The notes under the pieces were generated by a model that saw only the letters and a list, made by a program, of their open reading frames with translations, did not search any database and was not told the origin of the DNA. Made by a program: the position numbers and the translations under genes. Shown here piece after piece: positions 1-7,987 of a DNA stretch of 38,716 bases; position 1 is the stretch's first letter; each line of letters opens with the position of its first letter. The stretch is from Verrucomicrobiota bacterium (lineage in GTDB: Bacteria > Auribacterota > JABMQX01 > JAFGEW01). The DNA lies in the NCBI GenBank assembly GCA_016931415.1, contig JAFGEW010000103.1, positions 1 to 38,716 on the forward strand. The letters are read 5' to 3'.

Positions 1-2
1 CC

Positions 3-101
3 TTCTCCTGCCCCCCCCCCCGCACGCCCGAGAAGATCGAGCAGCTCGCCGACGACGTTCTCGCCATCTTCCAGGACTCCCCCGACTGCGCGGCGCCCTG
101 A
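3..101 (+). CDS. 3' end of a truncated gene
   Basis: An open frame enters from the left edge and stops at TGA 99-101. The last 24 or so residues (PEKIEQLADDVLAIFQDSPD...) look like a real amphipathic C-terminal helix followed by a short tail. The family cannot be named from this little sequence. A run of about eleven C bases at 10-21 lies inside the frame, so a homopolymer length error could mean that the frame upstream of it is wrong. The hairpin island that follows fits a gene end here. Confidence 0.4.
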   Translation, partial: FSCPPPRTPEKIEQLADDVLAIFQDSPDCAAP

Positions 102-431
102 AAGGGCGTGATACGAATAGCCCCGGGTGAAACCCGGGGGACAGCGTCCCAGCCAGAAAACACCCGGCCTCGTAGGGGTCGAACGACGCCGGCACCTCAC
201 CTATCCGTCCGGCCCCTCCGGGGCCTATGATGTCGTTTGTGTGTTGTCACGGTTCCGTAGGTTCCACCTACGGCTACCCATGTTGAGCCCCTACGGGGCA
301 GCGCCGAGCATTTCCCTTGCCTTGGTCAAGGATGTGAGCTATCCTGCTTACACACCAAGGCTGGTGCGCAGACTGCTGACGGCCGACCGGAACGCCCGAA
401 CGCAAGGACGTCAAACGAGGGAGAGAGAGTC
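102..431. repeat. Hairpin island (four palindromes), no gene
   Basis: No convincing gene lies here. Four perfect short-loop hairpins follow one another: 121-139 (CCCCGGG/CCCGGGG), 211-225 (GGCCCC/GGGGCC), 255-273 (CCGTAGG/CCTACGG) and 287-299 (GCCCC/GGGGC). The last two, with their CTACCCATGTTG spacer, match the layout of the island at 19936-19979, where the spacer reads CTGCCAACGCTG. I read this as a member of a dispersed intergenic repeat family. It has no T-tract that would make it a classical terminator. Confidence 0.7.
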
Positions 432-944
432 ATGGTGCCCCCAGAATCGGCTCAGCAAAAGCGGCAATGCCCTCAATGCAAGGAATGCATCGCCAAGCAT
501 GCCCGTAAGTGCCCTCATTGTCAGACAGATCAATGGCCGGTTGGCAGAACAGCTGTTTTGCCCACTGTTTTCGTCCTTCTCTTCACCGTGAGCGTCGGTT
601 TTTTGGCTGCGGGATGCTGCAACTCAGTCTCTGAGAAAACACCGGAACAGGCGAAGAAGTGGCAAGAAGAGGAAACGAAGCAGCCCGAACGAGAGCAGCT
701 GATCGACCAGCTCGTCGCCCGTGGAGTGTTTCGGGAAGTGGAATTCAGGACTCAGGGGGCGACAGTCTGGGTAGACTCGGCTTTCTATCTCCTGGATTTT
801 CAGGAGAAGAGCACCTTCTGCTCCGTGGTCTACGCCTACATCGCCACCCAGGCCCGCGACCAGTACGTAACGGTTAGGTTGAAAGACATCACGTCCGGCA
901 AGACAGTGGGCGAACACAGCACGTTCGGACTGAAGATGAGATGA
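432..944 (+). CDS. Zinc-ribbon, single-pass membrane hypothetical protein
   Basis: This is a 170-residue protein of unknown function. Two Cys-x2-Cys knuckles at residues 13-16 and 27-30 form a short N-terminal zinc ribbon of the kind seen in many small bacterial membrane proteins. One hydrophobic segment follows at about residues 40-62, ending in Gly-Cys-Cys. A charged linker rich in Glu and Lys leads to a mixed alpha/beta C-terminal domain (about 90-170) that I do not recognise. The start at 432 has a purine-rich GAGGGAGAGAG upstream. The next gene begins 44 nt after the stop, so the two are probably co-transcribed. An alternative reading as a lipoprotein is unlikely because the hydrophobic stretch is not N-terminal. 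Confidence 0.7.
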   Translation: MVPPESAQQKRQCPQCKECIAKHARKCPHCQTDQWPVGRTAVLPTVFVLLFTVSVGFLAAGCCNSVSEKTPEQAKKWQEEETKQPEREQLIDQLVARGVFREVEFRTQGATVWVDSAFYLLDFQEKSTFCSVVYAYIATQARDQYVTVRLKDITSGKTVGEHSTFGLKMR

Positions 945-988
945 GTCAAGACGGAAGGCGTTGATGCGGGAGCGAAGGAGGGCAGACG

Positions 989-2173
989 ATGACCACGAGA
1001 ATCGCATTGACCGCTGGGATCCTCCTCATTGCTTGTCAGGGCGCGTTCTCGCTTGTTGTTCGCATCGACGCCGATACTGAGCTGTATGCCGCCCAAGTGC
1101 CTGTGATAGGCACCGTGAAGCTCGGAGAGGTGGTTACCGTTCTCGAGGAGAACGGGAGCTGGTGCAGAGTACGCTTCAGGACGCCCTCCGGGGAGTTCTC
1201 CGAAGGGCAAGCAGAAGTGGATGCCTTCGCAAGGAAGGACGACCAGATTGGACGGGCTCGACGAAGCACGCTGGTCTACGCCTTGTCACGGCCGGTCCTG
1301 GCCACGATGTCAGGCGGAAGCAAGCTCGACTTGATAGGTCTGACGAGCGACGGCTATCGCGTTCGCTTCATGGATCCCCAAGGACGGCAACTGACGGGGA
1401 TCGTCCGTGCATCGGCCATCCCCGACAGTGACGACGTGAAAGCGTGGCGACAAGAACTTGCGAAGCCAGCGGAGGTGAAGGCGCAGGTCGAATCGCCAGT
1501 TGCTTTGAGGGTGGGGAAGGGCGAGCTGCGCGTGAGGTTCCAGTTCTTACGGCTGTATATCCCGGTGGATATCCCCAGGGGCAACGACGCCCTCATTAGC
1601 TACTATCGCAAGACGCTGTGCGGGTACTCGGGCTTCCTCTTCGTGGGATACCGGGAGTCTCCGCAGGAACCGTACAAGAAGCCGACCGAGGGTTTCTTCC
1701 GGGTCAACGGCAGAGCAGAAATGCTCAGGTGCGCATCGAGCAACGGAAGCGTGGTGCACGTCCTCGGACTAGATGACGACGATGGTGTGAGAGTCGAGGC
1801 CTTGGCCCCCGGCAGAGCGAACCTGCTGCTCTCACTAGCCGGACAGACGGTGATGGTTCCTCTGGAGGTTGTCCAGATTCCCATACGGACCGGGGACTTC
1901 ATGATCGGGGAACAGACAGGCCGGGCGGCACACACCAAGCAGGACGTGATCAAGATACTGGGGCTTCCTGACGAACGCCAGGAGACGCTGGTCCAGTGGC
2001 CCGATTCAGCCTTCTTCGTGGGTCAGTTCTTCAGCCCCCCGGCTGGAGCAACCTGGCGGGTTCAGCGTTGGAGATACCGCAGATACCCCGGCGCCGAGAT
2101 CGTGTTCGTGGGGAACAGTGCCGCCTACTACGCGCGGTCGGCTCAGGCTCTTGATGTGGCCGACACCCCGTAG
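989..2173 (+). CDS. Secreted SH3-like hypothetical protein
   Basis: This is a 394-residue protein with an N-terminal signal peptide (about residues 1-21: Arg near the start, then a hydrophobic core). Residues about 25-75 and 85-145 look like two bacterial SH3-like folds (variable strand followed by VRF-type strands), which often bind cell-wall or peptide ligands. The middle has beta-rich Ig-like character. The end (about 310-365) contains a 'TKQDVIKILGLPDER' stretch resembling SmpA/OmlA-like lipoprotein domains. The start at 989 has a good ribosome site (GAAGGAGGGC). An envelope role is inferred from the export signal and from the neighbouring membrane protein gene; the substrate is unknown. 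Confidence 0.65.
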   Translation: MTTRIALTAGILLIACQGAFSLVVRIDADTELYAAQVPVIGTVKLGEVVTVLEENGSWCRVRFRTPSGEFSEGQAEVDAFARKDDQIGRARRSTLVYALSRPVLATMSGGSKLDLIGLTSDGYRVRFMDPQGRQLTGIVRASAIPDSDDVKAWRQELAKPAEVKAQVESPVALRVGKGELRVRFQFLRLYIPVDIPRGNDALISYYRKTLCGYSGFLFVGYRESPQEPYKKPTEGFFRVNGRAEMLRCASSNGSVVHVLGLDDDDGVRVEALAPGRANLLLSLAGQTVMVPLEVVQIPIRTGDFMIGEQTGRAAHTKQDVIKILGLPDERQETLVQWPDSAFFVGQFFSPPAGATWRVQRWRYRRYPGAEIVFVGNSAAYYARSAQALDVADTP

Positions 2174-2234
2174 CGGCATATGGTGGCGAAGCTACAATGC
2201 CAGAACAACGAAGCGAGATTTCTGCTCGCCCCCG

Positions 2235-3692
2235 CTACTCCCTTGCGCCTCTCGCGTCGGCCACGCTGGTTGTTCTTGTCTTGAGGCCCGGGATGTAGCC
2301 GTATCGGGGTGGCTGGGCGTCGACGACGGTGTCGCGGATGACGTCGCGGGTCTTCTCGGTGACGTCGTTGGCCATGCGCCAGCGGAAGTCGTTGAGGCGC
2401 GGCGCGTGCATGAACGTGTAGTAGGCGCCGTCCATGGCGGTCTCGGTGGACGTGACGCACGTCTCGTAGATGCGGTAGTAGTCGTCCTGGCCGGCCGGGC
2501 GGTGGGGGTGGCCTGCGTACAGGTAGCGCCATTCCTTCCAATAGGGGTCGCTCAGGTCCTCGGCCCGGTTGTTGTTCCACTGGTTGGGGAAGCAGTGGGC
2601 GGCGATCTCGTGGATGGCCGTGTGCCGCGCGGCGACGGTGAACGGCACCTGCGTCTTCTGGTCGCCGTTGACGGCGGCGGTTGACTCGGCAATGCTGCGT
2701 GTGAAGACGAACGCCATCGGAATCCTCTTGCCCTCGTATTCGAGCAGGCAGACAACGCCCATCGTGCGGCCCAGCGCGGGGCGCTTCTTGGACCAGCGCT
2801 GCACACCGATCATATAGACCGTGTCGGGCCGCGACGGGTCGAGGTTGACGTAGCCATTGTCGATCAGCCACCGCGCGAGGATCGAGTTGCCCTCGTTGAA
2901 CGCCTTGGCGTCCGTCTCGTCGCGGAACTGCTTGGGGACGAGGTCGGCCAGGTTCTCGCGGTTGAACTTGAGCTTCTTGTCGAACACGGCGCCGGCGGGG
3001 ATGACGTTCTTCGTATTGCCCGTCTCCGGGCTGTCGCAGACGACGACCTCGAGCCCGCACTGGCCGAAAGCGTCTATGAACTTCTGGTCCACGACCGGCT
3101 TGCACGAGATCTCGAGCGTCTCGCCCCGGCGCTCGACGCGCTTGCGGAACGAGCCTTCCAGCCAGTCGATCTCGACGTAGAGCTTCTGCATCCCGACGCG
3201 CACCGGCACGCTGGTCATCGAGACGGCGTCACGCGTCGGCACGTGATGCCAGACGCGCAGCTCGATCAGGCCCGTGCCCAGTGAGCCGAACGGCGCGCCG
3301 CCCTCGCCGCGCGCGTCGAACTCGTTGCGCTTGTCCGATTCGCTCATTCCCCCGATGAGCTTCCAGCGCATCGTGCTGCCGTCGTTGTCGAAATCCTCGG
3401 CCCGCGTAAGACCATACGTGTCGCGCCAGAGGCTGGGCGAGTCGTAGTAGGCGAAGGCCCGCGCGCCGCCACTGGGCACGACCTCGATCCGCACGATGTC
3501 ATCGTCCCTGATCTGACGCGCGATCGGGTCGGCCGACTGTGCCAGCACGTCGGCGACGAAGACCGGCTTGGTCTTGATGATAGCCGGGGGATCTGTCCCG
3601 TTGTCCTGGCCCCAAGCTGGTGCATTCAGCAGGGCCAGCGCCATGAACGCGGCCGCCAGAAGGGCTGGCCGTGCGAAATGTCGGTGCCTCAT
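2235..3692 (-). CDS. Secreted hypothetical protein with HEx3H motif
   Basis: This is a 485-residue protein with a clear Sec signal peptide (about 1-28, ending APAWG before QDN). I do not recognise the family. The sequence has beta-rich regions in the first half and a helical segment near residues 355-370 with His361-Glu362-x3-His366. That HEx3H spacing resembles the metal site of M49 peptidases (HExxGH) rather than the usual HExxH, so a metal-dependent enzyme is possible but unproven. Four cysteines are scattered and no lipobox is visible. The start is supported by AGGATGGAG just upstream on the minus strand. The gene is convergent with the SH3-like gene and divergent from wrbA. Confidence 0.65.
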   Translation of the reverse strand: MRHRHFARPALLAAAFMALALLNAPAWGQDNGTDPPAIIKTKPVFVADVLAQSADPIARQIRDDDIVRIEVVPSGGARAFAYYDSPSLWRDTYGLTRAEDFDNDGSTMRWKLIGGMSESDKRNEFDARGEGGAPFGSLGTGLIELRVWHHVPTRDAVSMTSVPVRVGMQKLYVEIDWLEGSFRKRVERRGETLEISCKPVVDQKFIDAFGQCGLEVVVCDSPETGNTKNVIPAGAVFDKKLKFNRENLADLVPKQFRDETDAKAFNEGNSILARWLIDNGYVNLDPSRPDTVYMIGVQRWSKKRPALGRTMGVVCLLEYEGKRIPMAFVFTRSIAESTAAVNGDQKTQVPFTVAARHTAIHEIAAHCFPNQWNNNRAEDLSDPYWKEWRYLYAGHPHRPAGQDDYYRIYETCVTSTETAMDGAYYTFMHAPRLNDFRWRMANDVTEKTRDVIRDTVVDAQPPRYGYIPGLKTRTTSVADARGARE

Positions 3693-3737
3693 TGCTCCAT
3701 CCTGCGTGGTTCGCAGGAGGCACCGGACTCAGCCAAG

Positions 3738-3805
3738 CTCGTCTAAGACGAGGCCATCGTCTCTGACGATACCTCGTTTCGGACGAGGCCTCGTCTCCGA
3801 CGAGG
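3738..3805. repeat. Tandem array of four 3-nt-loop hairpins
   Basis: Four hairpins stand in a row with a period of about 17-18 bp: CTCGTC-TAA-GACGAG (3738-3752), ATCGTC-TCT-GACGAT (3756-3770), CCTCGTT-TCG-GACGAGG (3772-3788, one G-T pair) and CCTCGTC-TCC-GACGAGG (3789-3805). Each has a 6-7 bp stem and a 3-nt loop. Stem sequences differ between units, but pairing is preserved in each. The array lies in the 5' region of the minus-strand gene. Confidence 0.8.
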
Positions 3806-4089
3806 CGTTCGCCCTATGTCAAGACACTCTCTTCTCTCGGCGGCTAAGAGAACAAGTCACGTGCCATGGAGTGGGCAAGTGCCAGAAAGCGGCTCAAGCG
3901 ATAGTTGACCGTGTAAGCGTATCCAGCACGCCTGGCGCTGGATAGGTTGTGACCCGGACGGGGTATTCAGCCGCTGATTCCGATCCCGCACGTGCGCGCA
4001 ACCGGCGTGCGATTCTTGATTCTGAGAACGGGAGCGAAATGGCGGTTCTAGTGGTTGAGAAGAACGAGCGATTTCGGAACCAGGGACTC

Positions 4090-4153
4090 ACCACAGATGC
4101 CACACAGACTATCGCACTGCCCTTCTCCGTGCTCTCCGTGGTCTCCGTGGTGA
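4090..4153 (-). repeat. Single copy of the CCACGGAG-type repeat, reverse orientation
   Basis: Read on the minus strand this stretch begins CACCACGGAGACCACGGAG, continues with AGCACGGAGAAGG, and ends in a CATCTGTGGTGAG segment. The same 9-10 nt heptad-like pattern occurs in many copies at 37930-38330. It ends just before the wrbA ribosome binding site. Confidence 0.65.
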
Positions 4154-4179
4154 ATGAGCTCTCAAAGGGAGGTGTCGCA

Positions 4180-4800
4180 ATGAAGGTCCAGATCATCTTC
4201 TACAGCATGTACGGCCACATCTATCGGATGGCGGAGGCTGTGGCCGAAGGAGCGCGCGAGGTGCCGGGGGCCGAGGTGCAGTTGTATCAGGTGCCGGAAC
4301 TCGTGCCAGACGAAGCCCTCAAGAAGAGCGGCGCGGCCAAGGCGCGCGAGGCGTTCAAACACATACCCATCGCCACGGTGGCCCAGCTTCCCGAAGCCGA
4401 CGCGCTGATCTTCGGCACGCCGACGCGCTTCGGCATGATGGCGGCCCAGATGCGCAACTTCCTGGACCAGACCGGCAAGCTCTGGACGGCGAGTTCACTC
4501 GTGGGCAAGGTGAGCAGCGTCTTCGCCTCCACGGCCACGCAGCACGGCGGACAGGAGACGACGATCACGAGTTTCCATGCCACGCTCCTGCACCTGGGCA
4601 TGATCGTCGTCGGCGTCCCGTATAGCGAGACGCGGCTGATGGAGATGGGCGAGGTCAGCGGCGGCACGCCGTACGGGGCCACGACGCTGGCCGGCCCGGA
4701 CGGCTCGCGGATGCCGAGCGGCAACGAGCTGGCCATCGCCCGCTTCCAGGGCCGCCACGTTGCCCAGATCGCGCGCGACCTGCTCGCGGGCCGCGCGTAG
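4180..4800 (+). CDS. wrbA: NAD(P)H:quinone oxidoreductase, WrbA type
   Basis: This 206-residue flavodoxin-fold protein is expected to bind FMN and reduce quinones by two electrons from NAD(P)H in the cytoplasm. Family signs are the phosphate-binding loop YSMYGH (about 8-13), the FGTPTRFG segment with [12 protein letters not shown] after it, the [12 protein letters not shown] loop, and the C-terminal helix ending in ARDLLAGRA. Length is normal for WrbA. The start at 4180 is chosen because AAAGGGAGGTG precedes it and the protein begins exactly at the first flavodoxin strand. The frame is open upstream to 3949, but that extension is repeat sequence. The gene appears monocistronic, followed at once by a hairpin repeat island. 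Confidence 0.92.
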   Translation: MKVQIIFYSMYGHIYRMAEAVAEGAREVPGAEVQLYQVPELVPDEALKKSGAAKAREAFKHIPIATVAQLPEADALIFGTPTRFGMMAAQMRNFLDQTGKLWTASSLVGKVSSVFASTATQHGGQETTITSFHATLLHLGMIVVGVPYSETRLMEMGEVSGGTPYGATTLAGPDGSRMPSGNELAIARFQGRHVAQIARDLLAGRA

Positions 4801-4909
4801 CGCCGGCGTCACGCCGGCTGTCTCGGCGGCATCTTGCCGCCGCATGGATACTCGCTGAGGCCGGGACGCCCTCAGGGCAGCCGGCAAGATGCCGGGCCGG
4901 ACCGCGCCC

Positions 4910-5224
4910 CAGATCGGCTGGTAGCAGTCGTCAGGAAGCGCCTGGAAGCTCCGTCAGGAGCATCTGGCAGTAGCCACGGGCGATAGCCCGTGGAGCGGCG
5001 TATCACGCACGGAAGTCCAGATCGGTGGGCCGCAGTCGTCAGGTAGCGCCTGGAAGCTCCGTGAGGAGCGTTTGTCAGTAGCCACGGGCGAGAGTCCGTG
5101 GACCGGCGTATCACGCACGGAAGCCCAGATCCGCCGGTAGCAGTCGTCAGGTAGAGGCTGAAAGCTCCGTCAGGAGCGCTTGGCAGTAGCCACGGGCGAT
5201 AGCCCGTGGACCGGCGTATCACGC
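4910..5224. repeat. 108-bp tandem repeat, about three copies
   Basis: Copies start at 4910, 5018 and 5126, exactly 108 bp apart, each opening with CAGATC. Each carries a GCTCC-GTCA-GGAGC hairpin and a CCACGGGC-GATA-GCCCGTGG hairpin (in the third copy at 5190-5209), joined by GTAGCAGTCGTCAGG and CGGCGTATCACGC segments. The middle copy has compensating and non-compensating changes in the second hairpin. Confidence 0.85.
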
Positions 5225-5505
5225 GACGTTCCGAGCCCCTTGAGGGGCGATTGAGGTCCATAACCTCGACGAGGAATCTCAATCGCCCCTCAAGGGGCTC
5301 GGGGCGTTCCTCGTTGCGTTCCGCCCCACGGGTTCGCACCCGTGGCTACTCCCAGCTGCCCCGCCAAGGCGGGGCTCGTCCGCGCCGTTGGACACGCACC
5401 GCGTCGTGCTTGCCAGCCGCCCCGCCAAGGCGGGGCGCGTCCTCCTCCGTACGTCACACCGATCGGGTGAAGGCCTTCTCGACGAGGAAGGCCCGTTATC
5501 CGAAA
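5126..5505 (+). repeat. Dispersed hairpin element, copy 1
   Basis: The element includes perfect 25-bp inverted arms at 5231-5255 and 5278-5302 enclosing a 22-nt centre, CCACGGGT/ACCCGTGG (5326-5345), and two GCCCCGCC-AA-GGCGGGGC hairpins (5358-5375 and 5419-5436). It matches the reverse complement of 34844-35170 along its length. The main difference is an extra block of about 60 bp here that contains the second GCCCCGCC hairpin. Confidence 0.85.
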
Positions 5506-5582
5506 AACCGGGTCGCGCGGCGGATATTGTGTCCAACGCGCCAGAGTGATACGATGAACGGGTGTTACCCGGGACGAGGGCC

Positions 5583-6080
5583 ATGGATCCGGCACGCTCG
5601 GTCGAAGACATACATGTCCGCAAGGCGAATCGAAAGGACTTCGACTTTGTCCTCGCCTTGTCGGTCGAGACGATGCAGGACGAGCTGAGCCCGTACGAGC
5701 GCGAGCACACCGCGCCGCACAAGCTCGTGAGCGTCATGGCGCGCAACCTGCGCGCGCTCATGGCGTCGTCGGGAATGCTGACACTTGTCGCGGAAACCGA
5801 CGACGGGCGCCCCGCCGGTTTCGTCATGGTGGGTCGCAGCTCGAGCGTGTTCACCGACCAGCAGCAGGCGTTCGTCTACGACCTTGCCGTGGCGTCCGCG
5901 TTTCGCCGCCGCGGGATCGGCCGGTTGCTCATGGAGCACGCCGAGGAGCACGCCCGCCGTCTGAAGATGGGCCACATCGCCCTCATGGTGGACATGGGCA
6001 ACGCGCCGGCCCGCGCCCTCTACGCCCGGCTCGGCTTCACCGACGCCAAGGCCCTCATGCGCAAACAACTGGCCGAGTAG
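5583..6080 (+). CDS. GNAT-family N-acetyltransferase
   Basis: This 165-residue protein of the Gcn5-related N-acetyltransferase fold transfers an acetyl group from acetyl-CoA to an unknown amine. The central acetyl-CoA site is visible as FVYDLAVASAFRRRGIG (R-x-x-G-x-G at the pyrophosphate loop), followed by the helix RLLMEHAEEHARR and the typical ending NAPARALYARLGFTDAKALM. The start ATG at 5583 is favoured over GTG 5562 because ACGAGGG sits just upstream of it. The gene stands alone between a repeat island and glgA. A protein or small-molecule substrate cannot be told from sequence. Confidence 0.85.
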   Translation: MDPARSVEDIHVRKANRKDFDFVLALSVETMQDELSPYEREHTAPHKLVSVMARNLRALMASSGMLTLVAETDDGRPAGFVMVGRSSSVFTDQQQAFVYDLAVASAFRRRGIGRLLMEHAEEHARRLKMGHIALMVDMGNAPARALYARLGFTDAKALMRKQLAE

Positions 6081-6163
6081 CGGGAGGCGGGAACCAGCGC
6101 CGCAGCAAAAGTGTTGGAACGCGCGGGGGCGGCATGAAACCTGCATACGCGCGCGTTCCGTTG

Positions 6164-6193
6164 TTGCACTGACGCGTCGGCCTGTGTTATACG
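6164..6193 (+). promoter_or_regulatory. Possible sigma-70-type promoter upstream of glgA
   Basis: TTGCAC (6164-6169) and TATACG (6188-6193) are separated by 18 bp in the only gap before glgA. The match is partial. If it is used, transcription would start near 6200, only about 12 nt before the GTG start at 6212, which would favour the later ATG at 6284. Confidence 0.3.
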
Positions 6194-6211
6194 TCTGGAG
6201 GGGCAAGGATA

Positions 6212-7795
6212 GTGGTTTGGAGCGCGGGTATCGTGGCACAAGCGGCGGCAAAGAGACCCACTTCAAGCATTCGGCAGACTCGGATGAGGAAGAACCCCAC
6301 CAAGGCATCGCGTCGGCTTCGCATCGTGATGGCCGCCAGCGAGGGCGTACCGTTCTCCAAGACGGGCGGCCTGGCCGACGTCGTCGGCTCGCTGCCCGCG
6401 GCGATTGCGCGACTCGGTCATGATGTGAGCGTCTTTCTCCCGTACTACGCCGCGACGCGTCAATCGGGCGTCAAGGTCAAGGAGACCGGCGTGACGGTCA
6501 CCGTGCCGATGCGCGGCGTGCCGGTCGAGGCGACCGTCCTCGAGCACCACATCCAAGGCCGCGGCCATGCCCGCGTCTACTTCATCCGCAACGACGACTA
6601 CTACGACCGCGAGGGCCTGTACCAGGACGCCGACGGCGACTACACCGACAACGCCGAGCGGTTCATGTTCTACTCGCGCGCCGTCCTGGCCGCCATCGAG
6701 GCGCTCAAGCTCCAGCCCGACATCATCCATTGCCATGACTGGCAGACGGCGCTGATCCCGGCGCTCGCACGGGGCAGCAGCAACGGCTCGCCCATCGTGC
6801 AGGCCGCCACGGTGTTCACGATCCACAACCTGGCGTTCCAGGGGGTGTTCTGGCACCTGGACATGGAGATGACCGGGCTGCCGTGGTCGACGTTCACCCC
6901 CGCGGGCATCGAGTACTACGGCAAGATCAACATGCTCAAAGCCGGCATTGTCTACGCCGACGTGATCAACACCGTCAGCCGCCGCTACAGCAAGGAGATC
7001 CAGACCGAGGAGTTCGGCTGCGGGCTTGACGGCGTGCTGCGCGCGCGCAAGAGCGACGTCTTCGGCATACTCAACGGCGTTGATTACGACCACTGGGACC
7101 CCGCGACCGATCCGTTCATCGCCGCCCCATACGGCCCCGGCACGATGGCGGGCAAGAAGCGCTGCCGTCAGGATCTTCTGGCGCAGTACGGCCTCAAGGT
7201 GCCGGACAAGGTGCCCGTGCTCGGCATGGTGGGCCGTCTGACCGAGCAGAAGGGTCTCGACATCCTCGCCGAGGCGTTGAGCGACATCATCAATCTCGAG
7301 ACGTGCTTCGTGCTGCTCGGCGGCACGGGCGCGCCCGAATACCACGAGAAGATCGAGAAGCTCGCCCGGCGTCATCCCGGCCGGGTCGGCGTGCGCTTCG
7401 GCTTCGACAACGCGCTCGCGCACAAGATCGAGGCCGGCAGCGACCTGTTCCTCATGCCATCGCGTTTCGAGCCGTGCGGCCTCAACCAGATGTACAGCCT
7501 GCGCTACGGCACCGTGCCCATCGTGCGCGCCACCGGCGGCCTCGACGACACGATCACTGAGTTCGACCCGCTCAGCGGCGCGGGCAACGGCTTCAAGTTC
7601 ACCACGTACTCGGCCAAAGCGTTGCTGGCCTGCGTGCGCAAGGCCGTCCGGATCTTCGGCGACAAGCGCGCCTGGACGCGCCTCGTGGCCAACGGCATGC
7701 AGTGCGACTTCTCGTGGGCCGCTTCGGCCCGCAAGTACGTCGAGCTGTACAATTCCGCGCTCAAGCGGCACGCCGGACGCCTCCCCGCACGTTAA
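6212..7795 (+). CDS. glgA: Glycogen synthase (ADP-glucose type)
   Basis: This GT5 enzyme extends alpha-1,4-glucan chains using ADP-glucose in the cytoplasm. The GT-B fold signs are the N-terminal PFSKTGGLADVVGSLP (the KTGGL loop contacts ADP-glucose), IHCHDWQTAL, FTIHNLAFQG, and the C-terminal GMVGRLTEQKG and PSRFEPCGLNQMYSLRYGT with ATGGLDDTI. The length (527, or 503 from ATG 6284) is normal with a short extension. GTG 6212 has an ideal GGAGGGG 8 nt upstream. ATG 6284 lacks a ribosome site but sits closer to the conserved first strand, so the start is uncertain. It heads a block with the GalT-like and GH57 genes, which supports storage-glucan metabolism. Confidence 0.93.
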   Translation: MVWSAGIVAQAAAKRPTSSIRQTRMRKNPTKASRRLRIVMAASEGVPFSKTGGLADVVGSLPAAIARLGHDVSVFLPYYAATRQSGVKVKETGVTVTVPMRGVPVEATVLEHHIQGRGHARVYFIRNDDYYDREGLYQDADGDYTDNAERFMFYSRAVLAAIEALKLQPDIIHCHDWQTALIPALARGSSNGSPIVQAATVFTIHNLAFQGVFWHLDMEMTGLPWSTFTPAGIEYYGKINMLKAGIVYADVINTVSRRYSKEIQTEEFGCGLDGVLRARKSDVFGILNGVDYDHWDPATDPFIAAPYGPGTMAGKKRCRQDLLAQYGLKVPDKVPVLGMVGRLTEQKGLDILAEALSDIINLETCFVLLGGTGAPEYHEKIEKLARRHPGRVGVRFGFDNALAHKIEAGSDLFLMPSRFEPCGLNQMYSLRYGTVPIVRATGGLDDTITEFDPLSGAGNGFKFTTYSAKALLACVRKAVRIFGDKRAWTRLVANGMQCDFSWAASARKYVELYNSALKRHAGRLPAR

Positions 7796-7987
7796 GAGAA
7801 GTGGAGCACGTCTCCGCAGGCGGGCAACTTGATTCATCACGCCACCCAGGCCGGGCAAGCGTCGTCGTCATCGCTAACCTGACCGCCGGAGTCGCGATCC
7901 CCGTTCCCGCTTGCCGATGCGGCGTGCTTTTTGCTACGAGTGACAAGACGGACTTCGGACAGCAGCACCACCGGGAGACATCTGCCC

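Larger units (their letters stand above)
3693..4179. other. Divergent intergenic region with repeats
   Basis: No gene is supported between the minus-strand secreted protein and wrbA. The region holds a tandem array of four mini-hairpins (3738-3805) and, at about 4090-4153, a single reverse-oriented copy of the CCACGGAGAGCACGG-type repeat that is abundant at the right end of the window. The wrbA ribosome site follows at 4165-4173. Promoters for both divergent genes must lie here, but I see no convincing -35/-10 pair. Confidence 0.6.
4801..5525. repeat. Large repeat island after wrbA
   Basis: No gene is supported. The island begins with GCCGGCG/CGCCGGC (4802-4818) and CGGCGGC/GCCGCCG (4824-4842) hairpins right after the wrbA stop. 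It continues with three 108-bp direct repeats (4910, 5018, 5126) and ends in a hairpin-rich unit whose inverted copy is at 34844-35170. Short open frames in it are products of the palindromes. Confidence 0.85.

Noticed and set aside
127-591. Open frame spanning the left hairpin island
   Set aside because: It overlaps the zinc-ribbon gene in another frame and its first half is palindromic repeat sequence.
3949-4179. N-terminal extension of WrbA
   Set aside because: The extra 77 residues are repeat-derived, and a strong ribosome site precedes ATG 4180, where the flavodoxin fold begins.
4910-5224. CRISPR array
   Set aside because: Repeat units are 108 bp, diverged and contiguous, with no unique spacers of even length and no cas genes nearby.
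4872-5688. Open frames on both strands across the repeat island
   Set aside because: They are built from the palindromes and repeat three times with the 108-bp unit; no ribosome sites and no family features.
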